DNA of 64,000 bases from Rhodanobacteraceae bacterium ZG21-1 (GCA_021390615.1 JAJEJU010000024.1:1736001-1800000); one strand, 5' to 3'. Counted from the stretch's first letter, positions 1-10,932 are shown. Notes: generated from the sequence alone by a model not told the origin. Numbers and translations: made by a program.

Positions 1-614
1 ATGCCCAGCTTCGGCTCGGTCTTGCCAGCGTGGAAGCCCGGCTTCTGGGTGTCGATGATGAAGGCCGACACACCCTTGGCGCCGATGCCCGGCGTGGTGA
101 TGGCGAACAGCACGATGTAGCGCGCCACCGGGCCGGAGGTGATCCAGCTCTTCTTGCCGTTGATTACCCAGTCGCCGTCCGCGTTCTTGGAGGCGCGGGT
201 GTGCATCGCCGAGGCATCCGAACCGGACTGCGGCTCGGTCAGCGCGTAGGCGCCGATCGCCTCGCCCTGTGCGATCGCGCGCACGTACTTCTGCTTCTGC
301 GGCTCGGTGCCGTGCTTGAGGATGCCGTTGCAGAACAGCGAATTGTTCACCGACATCACCGTCGAGGTGGCGGCATCGGCCGCCGCGATCTCGACCATCG
401 CCAGCACGTAGCCGACCGGGTCCAGGCCGGCGCCGCCGTATTCGTGCGGCACCTCGATGCCCATCAGGCCGAGCTGGCCCATCTCGCGGATGTTGTCCAG
501 CGGAAACTCGCCCTTGGCGTCCAGCTCGGCGGCCACCGGCGCAATGCGCTTCTGCGCAAAGTCGCGGGCGATCGACTGGATCGACAACTGCTCTTCGGTA
601 AAGCTGAAATCCAT
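1..614 (-). CDS. Acyl-CoA dehydrogenase, N-terminal part (cut by window edge)
   Basis: The reading frame starts at the ATG at 614 (minus) and runs off the left edge, giving about 204 residues. It opens MDFSFTEEQLSIQSIARDFA, typical of the N-terminal helical domain of acyl-CoA dehydrogenases. Further on it has EYGGAGLDPVGY and, in the middle beta domain, YALTEPQSGSDASAM, the family signature near the FAD and substrate sites. The enzyme would oxidise acyl-CoA to trans-2-enoyl-CoA and pass electrons to ETF in the cytoplasm. The C-terminal domain with the catalytic glutamate is outside the window, so chain-length preference (short, branched or other) cannot be told. It is divergent from the methionine regulator gene, with about 200 bases between. 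Confidence 0.93.
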   Translation of the reverse strand, partial: MDFSFTEEQLSIQSIARDFAQKRIAPVAAELDAKGEFPLDNIREMGQLGLMGIEVPHEYGGAGLDPVGYVLAMVEIAAADAATSTVMSVNNSLFCNGILKHGTEPQKQKYVRAIAQGEAIGAYALTEPQSGSDASAMHTRASKNADGDWVINGKKSWITSGPVARYIVLFAITTPGIGAKGVSAFIIDTQKPGFHAGKTEPKLG

Positions 615-794
615 GGGGAACTCCCGGATGCAGGGTTAGCCGCCTATTGTAGCGGGCCGGCCGCCCACGCTTTGTGCGCACGCAGCACGACCTCTTCGTG
701 CGCCAGTCCTTGCCCGGCCTGCCGACCACGGACGCGATTCGGCGGATTGCCGCTTGACGCGCCGCGGCGTCCCGCCTAGCCTTGTAAATCTCTC

Positions 795-804
795 TATCGC
801 GATA
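795..804. promoter_or_regulatory. Perfect 10-bp palindrome in front of the ArsR-type/metH operon (candidate operator)
   Basis: The sequence tatcgcgata is a perfect palindrome ending 11 bases before the ATG of the ArsR-type regulator gene, overlapping the region just 5' of its AAGGA ribosome binding site. ArsR-family dimers bind short AT-flanked inverted repeats at their own promoters, so this is a plausible autoregulatory operator. The assignment is inference from position and symmetry. Confidence 0.45.
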
Positions 805-815
805 TAAGGATACCG

Positions 816-1742
816 ATGGATCTGGCGACCGCCTCCGGCATGCTGCGCCTGCTCGCCGACCCGACCCGGGTGCGGCTGCTGGCGCTGCTCGAGCGCGAGG
901 AGCTGACCGTGGCCGAGCTGGCCGCCGTGCTCCATCTGGCGCAACCGCGCGTCTCCACCCATCTGGCCAAGCTCAAGGAAGCCGGGCTGGTGCGCGACCG
1001 CCGCGCCGGCGTGTCCGCCTATTATCGAGCCAACAACGAAGGCGAGGAGCAGCAGTACGCGCTGCTGCGCTCCCTGCGCGAGAGCATCGACGACGCCTTG
1101 CTGCGCGAAGACGCCGGACGCCTGCCCGCCGTGCTCGCCCAGCGCGCCAGCGAGGAAGGCTGGGCCGATACCGTGGCTGGCGACATGGAACGCCATTATT
1201 CGCCCGGCCGCACCTGGGAAACCCTGGCGCGTTCGCTGCTGCAGCTGCTGGAAACCGGCGACGTGCTGGACGTCGCCTCCGGCGACGGCATCACCGCCGA
1301 GCTGCTGGCGCCGCACGCGCATTCGATCGTCTGCGTGGACAGCAGCGAACGCGTGGTGGAAGCCGCCCGCCGCCGCCTCGACAGCTTCGCCCACGTCGAG
1401 GTGCGCCACGGCAACATGGAAGCCCTCGAGCTCGGCGAGCGCCGCTTCGACCTAGTGCTGCTGCTGCACGCACTGACTTATGCCGAACACCCTGCGCGCG
1501 CCGTGGCGGAAGCCGCCCGCCATCTGCGTAGCGGTGGCCGCCTGTTGGCGATCACCCTGGGCAAGCACGACCACGGCGCTGCAGTGGCGCCGTTCGACCA
1601 CCGCAATCTCGGCTTCACCCCGCTGGAGCTGGAAGGCTTCGCGCGCAAGGCCGGGCTGGAAGTCAGCAGCAGCACGCGGCTGAGCCGCGAGCGCAAGGCG
1701 CCGCACTTCGAAGTGATCAGCCTGCTTGCCCGCAAGCCCTAA
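816..1742 (+). CDS. ArsR-family regulator fused to a SAM-dependent methyltransferase domain (SahR-like)
   Basis: The protein has 308 residues. Residues 1-85 are a winged helix-turn-helix of ArsR type (LRLLADPTRVRLLALLE, then QPRVSTHLAKLKEAGLV). The metal-binding cysteine motif of classical ArsR helix 3 is absent. Residues about 145-300 are a class I methyltransferase fold with motif I VLDVASGDG at 150-158 and an acidic strand-2 end (VCVDSS). AAGGA six bases before the ATG supports the start. The gene lies 18 bases upstream of the split metH genes in the same direction. SahR regulators of the SAM cycle, which sense S-adenosylhomocysteine, are ArsR-family proteins associated with methionine genes, so I infer that this protein controls metH by reading SAM or SAH. 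Methyltransferase activity is possible but not shown. Confidence 0.8.
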   Translation: MDLATASGMLRLLADPTRVRLLALLEREELTVAELAAVLHLAQPRVSTHLAKLKEAGLVRDRRAGVSAYYRANNEGEEQQYALLRSLRESIDDALLREDAGRLPAVLAQRASEEGWADTVAGDMERHYSPGRTWETLARSLLQLLETGDVLDVASGDGITAELLAPHAHSIVCVDSSERVVEAARRRLDSFAHVEVRHGNMEALELGERRFDLVLLLHALTYAEHPARAVAEAARHLRSGGRLLAITLGKHDHGAAVAPFDHRNLGFTPLELEGFARKAGLEVSSSTRLSRERKAPHFEVISLLARKP

Positions 1743-1760
1743 TCGCACGAGCGGATCGAT

Positions 1761-2849
1761 ATGAATACCCTGCCCTGGCTGCATCCCGAACGCGTCGCCT
1801 TGCTGGAAAAGGCGCTGGACCAACGCATCCTGATCCTCGACGGCGGCATGGGCACCATGCTGCAGACGCATAGCCTCGGCGAGACCGACTTTCGCGGCCA
1901 ACGCTTCGTCGACGGGCACGACCAGCACCATCACGGCCACAACCACGATCATCCCGGCGGCTGCGACCTCAAAGGCAACAACGACCTGCTGACGCTGACC
2001 CGCCCCGAGATCATCCGCGGCGTGCACGAGGCCTATTTGGAAGCCGGCGCCGACCTGATCGAGACCAACACCTTCAACGCCACCCGCATCAGCCAGGCCG
2101 ACTACCGGCTTGAGCATCTGGCGCAGGAGCTGAACCGCGAGGGCGCCCGCCTGGCGCGCGCCGCCTGCGCCGCGATGGAAGCGCGCACGCCCGACCGGCC
2201 GCGCTTCGTGATCGGCGTGCTCGGTCCGACCAGCCGCACTGCCTCGCTGTCGCCTGACGTCAACGACCCCGGCTTCCGCAACGTGGACTTCACCGAGCTG
2301 GTGACGAACTACACCGAATCCGCCAGCGGCCTGCTGGACGGCGGCGCCGACCTAATCATGGTCGAGACCATCTTCGACACCTTGAACGCCAAGGCCGCGC
2401 TGTATGCCTTGAGCGAATTGTTCCGGCAGCGCGGCCACCGGGTGCCGGTGATGATCTCGGGCACCATCACCGACCGCTCGGGGCGCACGCTCTCCGGGCA
2501 GACCGCTGAGGCGTTCTGGTATTCGGTACGCCATGCGCGCCCGCTGTCGGTAGGCCTGAACTGCGCGCTCGGCGCCGCTGATCTGCGCCCGCACCTGCAG
2601 ACGCTGGCGCGGGTTGCCGAGTGCCACGTCAGCACCCATCCGAACGCCGGCCTGCCGAACGCTTTCGGCGAGTACGACGAGACTCCGGCGCAGATGGCTG
2701 AAGTCATCGGCAGCTTCGCCCGCGACGGTTTGCTGAACCTGGTCGGCGGCTGTTGCGGCACCACGCCGGCGCACATCCGCGCGATCGCCGAGGCAGTGCA
2801 GGGTTTCCCGCCGCGTGCGCTGCCCGGCCTGGCGACCGAAGCCGCATGA
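1761..2849 (+). CDS. metH: Methionine synthase, homocysteine-binding subunit (split MetH, part 1)
   Basis: The 362-residue protein matches the N-terminal Zn/homocysteine barrel of cobalamin-dependent methionine synthase ([29 protein letters not shown]). The three zinc-ligand cysteines are present as C268 (GLNCALGA) and C331-C332 (VGGCCGTTP). In E. coli this is the first module of one MetH chain of about 1,230 residues; here it is a separate gene ending 40 bases before the second part, an arrangement known from xanthomonads. It activates homocysteine for methylation. Residues 53-64 form an unusual His-rich insertion (seven His in 12 residues) between FRGQRF and CDLKGNN, where E. coli has only a short linker. 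Confidence 0.95.
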   Translation: MNTLPWLHPERVALLEKALDQRILILDGGMGTMLQTHSLGETDFRGQRFVDGHDQHHHGHNHDHPGGCDLKGNNDLLTLTRPEIIRGVHEAYLEAGADLIETNTFNATRISQADYRLEHLAQELNREGARLARAACAAMEARTPDRPRFVIGVLGPTSRTASLSPDVNDPGFRNVDFTELVTNYTESASGLLDGGADLIMVETIFDTLNAKAALYALSELFRQRGHRVPVMISGTITDRSGRTLSGQTAEAFWYSVRHARPLSVGLNCALGAADLRPHLQTLARVAECHVSTHPNAGLPNAFGEYDETPAQMAEVIGSFARDGLLNLVGGCCGTTPAHIRAIAEAVQGFPPRALPGLATEAA

Positions 2850-2888
2850 GCGCCGCCATCGCGCCGGCGTGTCCGGCCTTCATTCGCC

Positions 2889-5621
<2,733 letters not shown>

Positions 5622-5667
5622 CTCGGTCTTGGCAGACTCCGTGCGGGCCACCCCGCCGCGGCAATCC

Positions 5668-5997
5668 TCAGGTCTCTTCCGGGCCACCCGGCCGCACGGT
5701 TTCCGGCTCACGATGGCGCAGGTGGGCGAACACGTTGTAGATCGAGACGAACATCGGGAAGGCCGTCTGGATGATGCCTACCGAATCGTTCTTGCCCCAG
5801 ATGAAGTAGATCAGGGTCAACACGCTGCCGCTCACCGACAGGTACCAGAACATCATCGGCACCACCACCTTCTTCTGCTTCTTGGTGGCGTAGAACTGCA
5901 CGAACCAGCGCGCCGTGAACAGGAAGGTGCCCAGATAGCCGATCAGCTTCCAGGGCGTGATGGTGAGCATGTGCAGGTTGGCGAGCGTCTCGTGCAT
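5668..5997 (-). CDS. Small membrane protein with lipid-A-disaccharide synthase N-terminal-like (LAB_N) domain
   Basis: The 109-residue protein has about three hydrophobic segments and the conserved stretch GYLGTFLFTARWFVQ followed by a basic KKQKK and MMFWYLSVSGS. These are features of the LAB_N family of short inner-membrane proteins, named after a domain also fused to some LpxB proteins. Stand-alone copies occur near glycosyltransferase or lipid-modification genes, and their biochemical role is not firmly established. It is convergent with metH and divergent from tRNA-Val. No catalytic motif is visible, so a function in envelope lipid metabolism is only suggested by the family. Confidence 0.8.
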   Translation of the reverse strand: MHETLANLHMLTITPWKLIGYLGTFLFTARWFVQFYATKKQKKVVVPMMFWYLSVSGSVLTLIYFIWGKNDSVGIIQTAFPMFVSIYNVFAHLRHREPETVRPGGPEET

Positions 5998-6123
5998 GGC
6001 GCGGCATTCCGGGAAAGTATCCGCACATTGTACCTATCGACCTTTCCTCGGCCTTTGACTAAGCCGCCTGCGTGCCCATGGCCACCAGACATCCATCGCC
6101 ATCGGCGAATTTCACGTCATGCA

Positions 6124-6152
6124 TTGACGTGCCGCCATAGTCCCCGTATAGT
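6124..6152 (+). promoter_or_regulatory. Sigma70 promoter of tRNA-Val
   Basis: TTGACG (6124-6129), a 17-base spacer and TATAGT (6147-6152) lie just upstream of the tRNA, whose first base is 6167. The -35 box is embedded in a perfect inverted repeat, CACGTCA (6113-6119), loop TGCAT, TGACGTG (6125-6131), which could bind a regulator. Confidence 0.75.
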
Positions 6153-6166
6153 TTCGCGCTCTCGGC

Positions 6167-6241
6167 GGGCGGTTAGCTCAGCGGTAGAGCACTGCCTTCA
6201 CACGGCAGGTGTCACAAGTTCGATCCTTGTACCGCCCACCA
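6167..6241 (+). tRNA. tRNA-Val(CAC)
   Basis: The acceptor strands GGGCGGT (6167-6173) and ACCGCCC (6231-6237) pair fully, followed by discriminator A and an encoded CCA (6239-6241). The anticodon stem CTGCC/GGCAG encloses the loop TTCACAC, giving anticodon CAC (Val, GUG codons). The T-arm has the usual AAGTTCGATCCTT pattern. Total length is 75 bases. Confidence 0.97.
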
Positions 6242-6273
6242 CCGAATGAACCCTTGTTCCAAGGGACAGCAAA

Positions 6274-6297
6274 GGCTCCGGAATCGGGGCCTTTTTT
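6274..6297 (+). terminator. Rho-independent terminator of tRNA-Val
   Basis: GGCTCC (6274-6279) pairs with GGGGCC (6286-6291) with one G-T wobble around a six-base loop, followed by six T (6292-6297). It starts about 30 bases after the tRNA 3' end. Confidence 0.85.
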
Positions 6298-6578
6298 GTT
6301 GGCTGCGCTGCAAGTGGCCGGGCTTGACCCTGCTAACTGACTAGCTGACGCAAGAATGCCTGCACCGAACGCTGCGATCGCACGTTCCAAGCTGAGTGCT
6401 AGATGCCGGGCCACCCAGTCCTCTTCGCACGCGATGAGGTGCAACACCTGGCCGAAGACTGGCACCGTCGCCCTACCGTGATCGCCTGCATCGCTCGCTA
6501 GATGGCCTGCCCCAACCAGATTTCGTTTCGAAGTGCTCGAGTCTTCGAACAGAATCGATCTCTTTATCCGTCCGAAAA

Positions 6579-7094
6579 TCACTGAATTCTTCGAGGCAAG
6601 CTACATGCCGAATATAAAACCCTACAATTTGTATTTCCGGAAGAAATACATGCCCGCATACTCTTGCTAATAGCAGCGTCAAGCGTATCACCCGAATAAA
6701 CTACATAGCCAGGATGACCCACGATCAAAGCAGCGCACTGGTTGTAATAGGTCAATTCAATCTTGCAATCCACTCCACCTTTGGCGCGACAATCTTGTAA
6801 GGCAGCTTGAGCAGCGCCATTTTCGTTAGGCAAGTTCACTGAGCTTCCTAACACACCCTTCGGTATATAGGTAGCAATTGCACCCCAAGTGGTGACCCAT
6901 TGCTGTGATGCAGATATATTTTGCGATTGTGTGCTATTGCCATTATAACCAGAAGGAATAGGACCACACGAACTCACGTCTGTTCCACTATAAAGAATTT
7001 GGCCCGACGGACAGCCTCCTTCAGCATAAGTGCATCTAATGCCGCACAAGATGACGATCACGAGCAGCAGCCCGATCCACCGCTCCTTCCGCAT
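6579..7094 (-). CDS. DUF4189-family exported protein, paralogue 1 (distal)
   Basis: The 171-residue protein has an N-terminal signal peptide (basic MRKER, hydrophobic core to about residue 24) and then a Cys-containing region with SGTDVSSCGPIPSGY. The C-terminal half, from WVTTWGAIATYIPKG onward, has conserved cysteines (QDCRAKGG, DCKIEL, NQCAAL, NCRVLYSAC), as in DUF4189. The start at 7094 is backed by GAGAAG six bases upstream. It is the last of four tandem copies behind virB6. Its protein is about 60-70% identical by eye to the other copies over the C-terminal half. The codon use and AT content are unlike the surrounding core genes. Function is unknown; a periplasmic or surface location is likely. 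Confidence 0.85.
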   Translation of the reverse strand: MRKERWIGLLLVIVILCGIRCTYAEGGCPSGQILYSGTDVSSCGPIPSGYNGNSTQSQNISASQQWVTTWGAIATYIPKGVLGSSVNLPNENGAAQAALQDCRAKGGVDCKIELTYYNQCAALIVGHPGYVVYSGDTLDAAISKSMRACISSGNTNCRVLYSACSLPRRIQ

Positions 7095-7125
7095 ACCGAT
7101 CTTCTCTAAATTTCGATCTTGTAAA

Positions 7126-7644
7126 TTATTGAATTATATGCGGAACACTACAAGCTGAATATAACACCCGACAATTTAATTCTCTGTCATCGGCACATGC
7201 CTTCATGCCCTTTTTAATAGCATTCTCCAATGTCTCATCAGCGTATATCCAATAAGATGGATGTCCCGCCACAAACGCCGCACACTGATTTCCGAATGAA
7301 AGCTCAATCTTGCAGTTCAGCCCACCTTTCGCACGGCAATCCTGTAACGCCGCTTGCTCGGCCTGACTTTGAGTCGGAAGATTTGTAGATGTACCAAGCA
7401 CTCCTTTAGGCACATAAGTTGCAATCGAGCCCCATAGTGTTATCTGGTGCCGTATAGCTTGCTTTTGCGGTATCTGATCTCGCGCGTGATGGTAGTAGCC
7501 TGACGGTATAGGCCCACACGAACTGATATCAGTACCACTATGGGGAATCTGTCCAGGAGGACATCCTCCATCTGCATAAGCTCTTGCAGCGCAAAATATA
7601 TTGGTAAGCACGCAAATTGATCTGATCCAATCATTCTTTCGCAT
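7126..7644 (-). CDS. DUF4189-family exported protein, paralogue 2
   Basis: I start this gene at the ATG at 7644 (MRKNDWIRSICVL), because CGGAAG lies seven bases upstream and the N-terminus then matches paralogue 1. An ATG at 7671 would add nine residues and almost abut the preceding stop. The 172-residue product has a signal peptide ending near YADGG, the SGTDISSCGPIPSGY segment, and the DUF4189 core WGSIATYVPKGVLG with four to six conserved cysteines. A short linker differs from the other copies (YYHHARDQIPQKQA), so variation is concentrated between the two Cys regions. Function is unknown. Confidence 0.85.
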   Translation of the reverse strand: MRKNDWIRSICVLTNIFCAARAYADGGCPPGQIPHSGTDISSCGPIPSGYYHHARDQIPQKQAIRHQITLWGSIATYVPKGVLGTSTNLPTQSQAEQAALQDCRAKGGLNCKIELSFGNQCAAFVAGHPSYWIYADETLENAIKKGMKACADDRELNCRVLYSACSVPHIIQ

Positions 7645-7672
7645 AACAAGCTTCCGAGACTTATACCACAAA

Positions 7673-8191
7673 TTACTGAACTCTACGTGGCATGCTACAA
7701 GCCGAATAAATTACTCGGCAGTTTATGTTCCCGCCATCCACGCATGATTTCATTGCTTTATTAATTACCTGATCGAGCGTCGGTGCCGCAAATGCCCCGA
7801 AGTCTGGATGTCCTACAACGACTGCCGCACACTGATTTCCATATGAAAGCTCAATTGCGCAATCCACTCCACCCTTTGCTCGGCAGTCCTGCACAGCTGA
7901 CTGCTCAGCCTGTTCTTGCGTCGGAAGACCCGTCGAAAAACCAAGAACCCCTTTAGGTATGTATGATGCAATTGCTCCCCATGTCGTAGCCCAGCGCGGC
8001 GGCTGCAAAGTGGCAGACCGCACGCTTTGGCCTTGAGCACCATCCGGCAATGGAGCACAGCCTGTCGAGCCTTGGCTTGGGTCACCCACTTGGTAGTATC
8101 CTTGAGGACAACTGCCTTCCGCATAAATAATTAGGCTGGCGCCGAACAGGCCAATCGAAAGTATCGCTCGAATCCATTCGTTACTACACAT
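7673..8191 (-). CDS. DUF4189-family exported protein, paralogue 3
   Basis: The preferred start is the ATG at 8191 (MCSNEWIRAILSIGLFG); a TTG at 8200 is possible. The 172-residue product has a signal peptide ending near YAEGS and the core WGAIASYIPKGVLG with the conserved cysteines. Its N-terminal mature region diverges most: the SGTD-SSCGPIPSGY motif is replaced by a longer form ending in TGCAPLPDGAQG. No strong ribosome binding site is seen, and it begins 18 bases after paralogue 4 ends, so translational coupling is possible. Role unknown. Confidence 0.83.
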   Translation of the reverse strand: MCSNEWIRAILSIGLFGASLIIYAEGSCPQGYYQVGDPSQGSTGCAPLPDGAQGQSVRSATLQPPRWATTWGAIASYIPKGVLGFSTGLPTQEQAEQSAVQDCRAKGGVDCAIELSYGNQCAAVVVGHPDFGAFAAPTLDQVINKAMKSCVDGGNINCRVIYSACSMPRRVQ

Positions 8192-8209
8192 TGAGTTCAA
8201 CTCATGAAG

Positions 8210-8731
8210 TTATTTAATTCTACGAGGTAGGCTGCATGCCGAATACAATATTCGACAGTTTTTGTTACCACCATTAGCACAATCATTCAAACCATTATTA
8301 ATAGCCTCATTTAGTGTAGGGCCAGAAAACGTACCATAACCAGGGTCTCCAATGACTAAAGCTGCACATTGATTGCCATAAGAAATTTCAATCGTACAAT
8401 CCAGCCCTCCCTTCATTCGACAATCCGTCTGCGCCGCCTGCTCTGCTTGCTCACGCGTCGGCAAATTTGTAGAGGTGCCGATTATCCCTTTTGGTACATA
8501 TGTTGCGATCGCCCCCCACATATCAATCCATTTCGGAGTGGGTAAGGTGGGTCTTGCCGGACGCTCACTAGAATTACTGCTATATCCCGAGGGAATCGGG
8601 CCGCAAGAACTAATATCAGTTCCGCTGTATGGAATTTGTCCAGCCGGGCACCCTCCTTCACAGTGAATTAGTGAACTAACGCTCAATAGACTAACGGCGG
8701 CAATCCATCGACTCCAAGCAATGCTTCGCAT
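8210..8731 (-). CDS. DUF4189-family exported protein, paralogue 4 (proximal to virB6)
   Basis: The 173-residue protein starts at an ATG (8731) with GAGGG eight bases upstream. It has a signal peptide (to about residue 24, before EGGCPAGQ), the segment SGTDISSCGPIPSGY, a short Ser/Pro-rich linker, and the DUF4189 core WGAIATYVPKGIIG. The six cysteines of the core are conserved. It is the first of four head-to-tail copies and lies 126 bases after virB6 in the same direction, so co-transcription with virB5-virB6 is plausible. Proteins of this family have been seen beside orphan VirB5/VirB6 genes in xanthomonads, but I know of no defined function. Confidence 0.85.
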   Translation of the reverse strand: MRSIAWSRWIAAVSLLSVSSLIHCEGGCPAGQIPYSGTDISSCGPIPSGYSSNSSERPARPTLPTPKWIDMWGAIATYVPKGIIGTSTNLPTREQAEQAAQTDCRMKGGLDCTIEISYGNQCAALVIGDPGYGTFSGPTLNEAINNGLNDCANGGNKNCRILYSACSLPRRIK

Positions 8732-8857
8732 ATTAAACGCCCTCTAGCAAATTCACCTTTGGGGAACCTCCGGGCTATCAACCAAGATTTCGGTCTGATG
8801 GCGCGTCATATCGATTACTATTGGGTCGCTTGCCATTTAAATAAAGCCTGGTATTCA

Positions 8858-10018
8858 TCAAGAATGCATATCCTTTCCGGCAAGGCCATATGTTCCGGGT
8901 GGCGGAGCCGACCCTAAACCACTGTTGCCATCGAGACCATAGGTACCCGTCATTCGTGGATCAGTGCTCGGACCTATTCCACCACCTAATGTGTGCCCGC
9001 CATCTCTATGCAGCCCTCCGTGCTGGCCTATGACTGCAGGTCGCGCATAGCCCCCTGCCTCGGCCTTATTATATGAACCAGCTGGCTGACCCTGTGGCCC
9101 TGGATTGCTCGAAGCTCCTCCAGAGAATGCTGAGAAGTGCATGAAGTTACCCATCGTCCCACCAAAAAACATACCCGCCATCGGCGGCACGGAAATGATC
9201 AGAACAGTCATCAGCAAGCCGATGCCGCCCTGCTGCATCGCCATGTTGTTGAAGCCTTCGGCTTGCTGGCCGGTGATCGAATTGATGAACGACGAGGCCC
9301 AAAGCGCACCCGCTACGTTCAATGTCAGCTTCAGCACGATGCTTGAGACGACATCGAGCATGGCCATCGAAAACATCGTGGCGATGCCGTAGAACAACCA
9401 TTTCTGGAAGAGGCTCTTGGTTTGCTCGAACATCAGGCACATGATGAACAGCGGGCCGAAACCCACGAACATTGCCAAGGCGAACTGATATAGCAACAAC
9501 ATGGCGCCAGCCGCCATAGGCGGGCTTGCCGTGCCGAAAGTCGCCAGCATCAAGGCGCGTTCTTTCTCGTTGCTGGCGTCAGAGTTTCCAGGAGAAACCT
9601 GAACTGTGCTGATCGCCGCCATGGTCAGCTGGGTTGCCGCCATGTTCTGGTCGATCTGGCTCACCGGCGAATCGTCGCCGGCAACCAATTGGCTGATCTC
9701 GGACGCTAGACCACCGTTCGCAGATAAATACGACTGCAGATCCGCGTTCATGATCGACATGGTCGTGGCAGCAGTGACGATCAGGACCACCCGAGCAGAC
9801 TTCACCACGAGCTCCATCATCGGCTCGCGCGACTGTCCGGTGACGATGCGATAGCCCTGGAGCATGATCCAGATCGTCACCAGGACGAGAGCCAGGCCCG
9901 ACACCCATTGCATCAAGCTGCCCAGGACCGAACTCTGGAATTTCTCCACCTCGGTCTGCAAGTACTGGTACACCAGGACAAAGTAGGCATAAGCCGTCAA
10001 GTCGCCCATGGGGTTCAT
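8858..10018 (-). CDS. virB6: VirB6-like type IV secretion inner-membrane protein
   Basis: The 386-residue protein has six to eight hydrophobic segments (for example about 38-58 SGLALVLVTIWIMLQGYRI, 170-205 around FALAMFVGFGPLFIMCLMFE, then 210-285). The motif FVGFGPLFIMCLMF...F..WL is typical of the central VirB6/TrbL region. The last 100 residues are a Gly/Pro-rich tail. The start at 10018 (MNPMGDLTAY) has GGGGAGG five bases upstream, which beats the upstream ATG at 10036. VirB6 forms part of the T4SS inner-membrane channel. Here it follows a VirB5-like gene but no virB1-4, virB7-11 or virD4 is in the window, so it is either an orphan module or serves a T4SS encoded elsewhere. Confidence 0.87.
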   Translation of the reverse strand: MNPMGDLTAYAYFVLVYQYLQTEVEKFQSSVLGSLMQWVSGLALVLVTIWIMLQGYRIVTGQSREPMMELVVKSARVVLIVTAATTMSIMNADLQSYLSANGGLASEISQLVAGDDSPVSQIDQNMAATQLTMAAISTVQVSPGNSDASNEKERALMLATFGTASPPMAAGAMLLLYQFALAMFVGFGPLFIMCLMFEQTKSLFQKWLFYGIATMFSMAMLDVVSSIVLKLTLNVAGALWASSFINSITGQQAEGFNNMAMQQGGIGLLMTVLIISVPPMAGMFFGGTMGNFMHFSAFSGGASSNPGPQGQPAGSYNKAEAGGYARPAVIGQHGGLHRDGGHTLGGGIGPSTDPRMTGTYGLDGNSGLGSAPPPGTYGLAGKDMHS

Positions 10019-10108
10019 GGCAGCCTCCCCTGGCATCCGCTAGGTGCGTTACGCATTCCTTGGCTCTCCTTGTGCAGTTGGATCATTCCGCCATCGACTT
10101 GACGCCTG

Positions 10109-10879
10109 CTACTTATTGACCTCAAAAGCAGCTTTCAGCGCGGCGGCCTGAACCAGATTGCCCATGATGGTGTTGCTGCCTCGCAATAACTTCTTGGCCA
10201 GCATGTCCTGCTCACCCTGAAGCGAACTAATCATTGCGTCGTCGGACTGCATCCTGGCCTGCCAAGCCGCCATCTGCGTGGTTACCGCATTGTTGTAGTC
10301 CGCGGCTTGATTGGCCGCACGCCCGTCATCTGCCATCGTGCCCTTACTTGTCAGCTTTTTCTCGACATCCTCGAACTGTCCGGCGTAATGATTAAGCTGA
10401 TTCATCATCGCGACGGTGTTGTTGTACTTGTCGATCTGGCAATGCACGATCTGCGCGCATACACCCTGCTGTTGTTGGGCAATGCTTCCACCCAGCACCG
10501 AGGTAAGGCTGCTCGTGAGCGTTTGCATGATGCTGCCGCTTCCGCCAGGGCAACTGGCCTCGACATAGGAGCCTTCGTCAGTGATCGGCTGCAGCTGGTT
10601 CGACATGTTGCCAAGGCCAGTCTTCAAGACATCGATGCTCGACAACATCTGCTTGTATTGATTTACTTCGTTGATGTACTGCTCACCCTGAAGCTTGTAC
10701 TGATCGACGGTCTGCTTGAGCTGCTTTGCGAAACTCGCACCATTCGCATCAATGCTGGCGTTATCGGTCACGAGCACCTGAGCATTGGCAACATTGACCA
10801 CAAGATAAGCGACCATGGCGCAAGCCACGCCCAGCCTCCAGCCATGGCCAGACCTGTTAACAAGTGAATCTATTTTCAT
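10109..10879 (-). CDS. virB5: VirB5-like type IV secretion pilus-tip/periplasmic protein
   Basis: The 256-residue protein has a signal peptide (hydrophobic ACAMVAYLVVNVANA, cleavage likely before QVLVTD at about residue 34). A long helical, Gln-rich mature part follows (FAKQLKQTVDQYKLQGEQYINEV), as in VirB5/TrbJ proteins. It has three cysteines (SCPGG, GVCAQIVHC) that could form a disulfide. VirB5 is a minor T4SS pilus component thought to act at the tip. It precedes virB6 by 90 bases in the same direction. A GAGG lies about nine bases before the ATG, and a perfect 12-bp inverted repeat lies 23-53 bases upstream. Sequence-level resemblance is moderate; the neighbour virB6 strengthens the call. 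Confidence 0.78.
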   Translation of the reverse strand: MKIDSLVNRSGHGWRLGVACAMVAYLVVNVANAQVLVTDNASIDANGASFAKQLKQTVDQYKLQGEQYINEVNQYKQMLSSIDVLKTGLGNMSNQLQPITDEGSYVEASCPGGSGSIMQTLTSSLTSVLGGSIAQQQQGVCAQIVHCQIDKYNNTVAMMNQLNHYAGQFEDVEKKLTSKGTMADDGRAANQAADYNNAVTTQMAAWQARMQSDDAMISSLQGEQDMLAKKLLRGSNTIMGNLVQAAALKAAFEVNK

Positions 10880-10901
10880 TTCGCAGTCCTCATCAAATAA
10901 A

Positions 10902-10932
10902 TCGATGGTCGATCAAGCAAATCGACCATCGA
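10902..10932. promoter_or_regulatory. Perfect 12-bp inverted repeat upstream of virB5
   Basis: TCGATGGTCGAT (10902-10913) and ATCGACCATCGA (10921-10932) are exact reverse complements around a seven-base spacer. The element ends 23 bases before the virB5 start on the transcribed side. It has no T-run, so an operator or a leader hairpin fits better than a terminator. Confidence 0.6.

Noticed and set aside
615-815. SAH or SAM riboswitch in front of the metH operon
   Set aside because: The leader is too short and has no matching stems; a protein operator fits better.
6178-6582. 134-codon minus-strand frame across tRNA-Val
   Set aside because: Its C-terminal half is the antisense of the tRNA and terminator (the familiar YKDRTCDTC-type artefact). 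It has no domain and overlaps the start of no operon.
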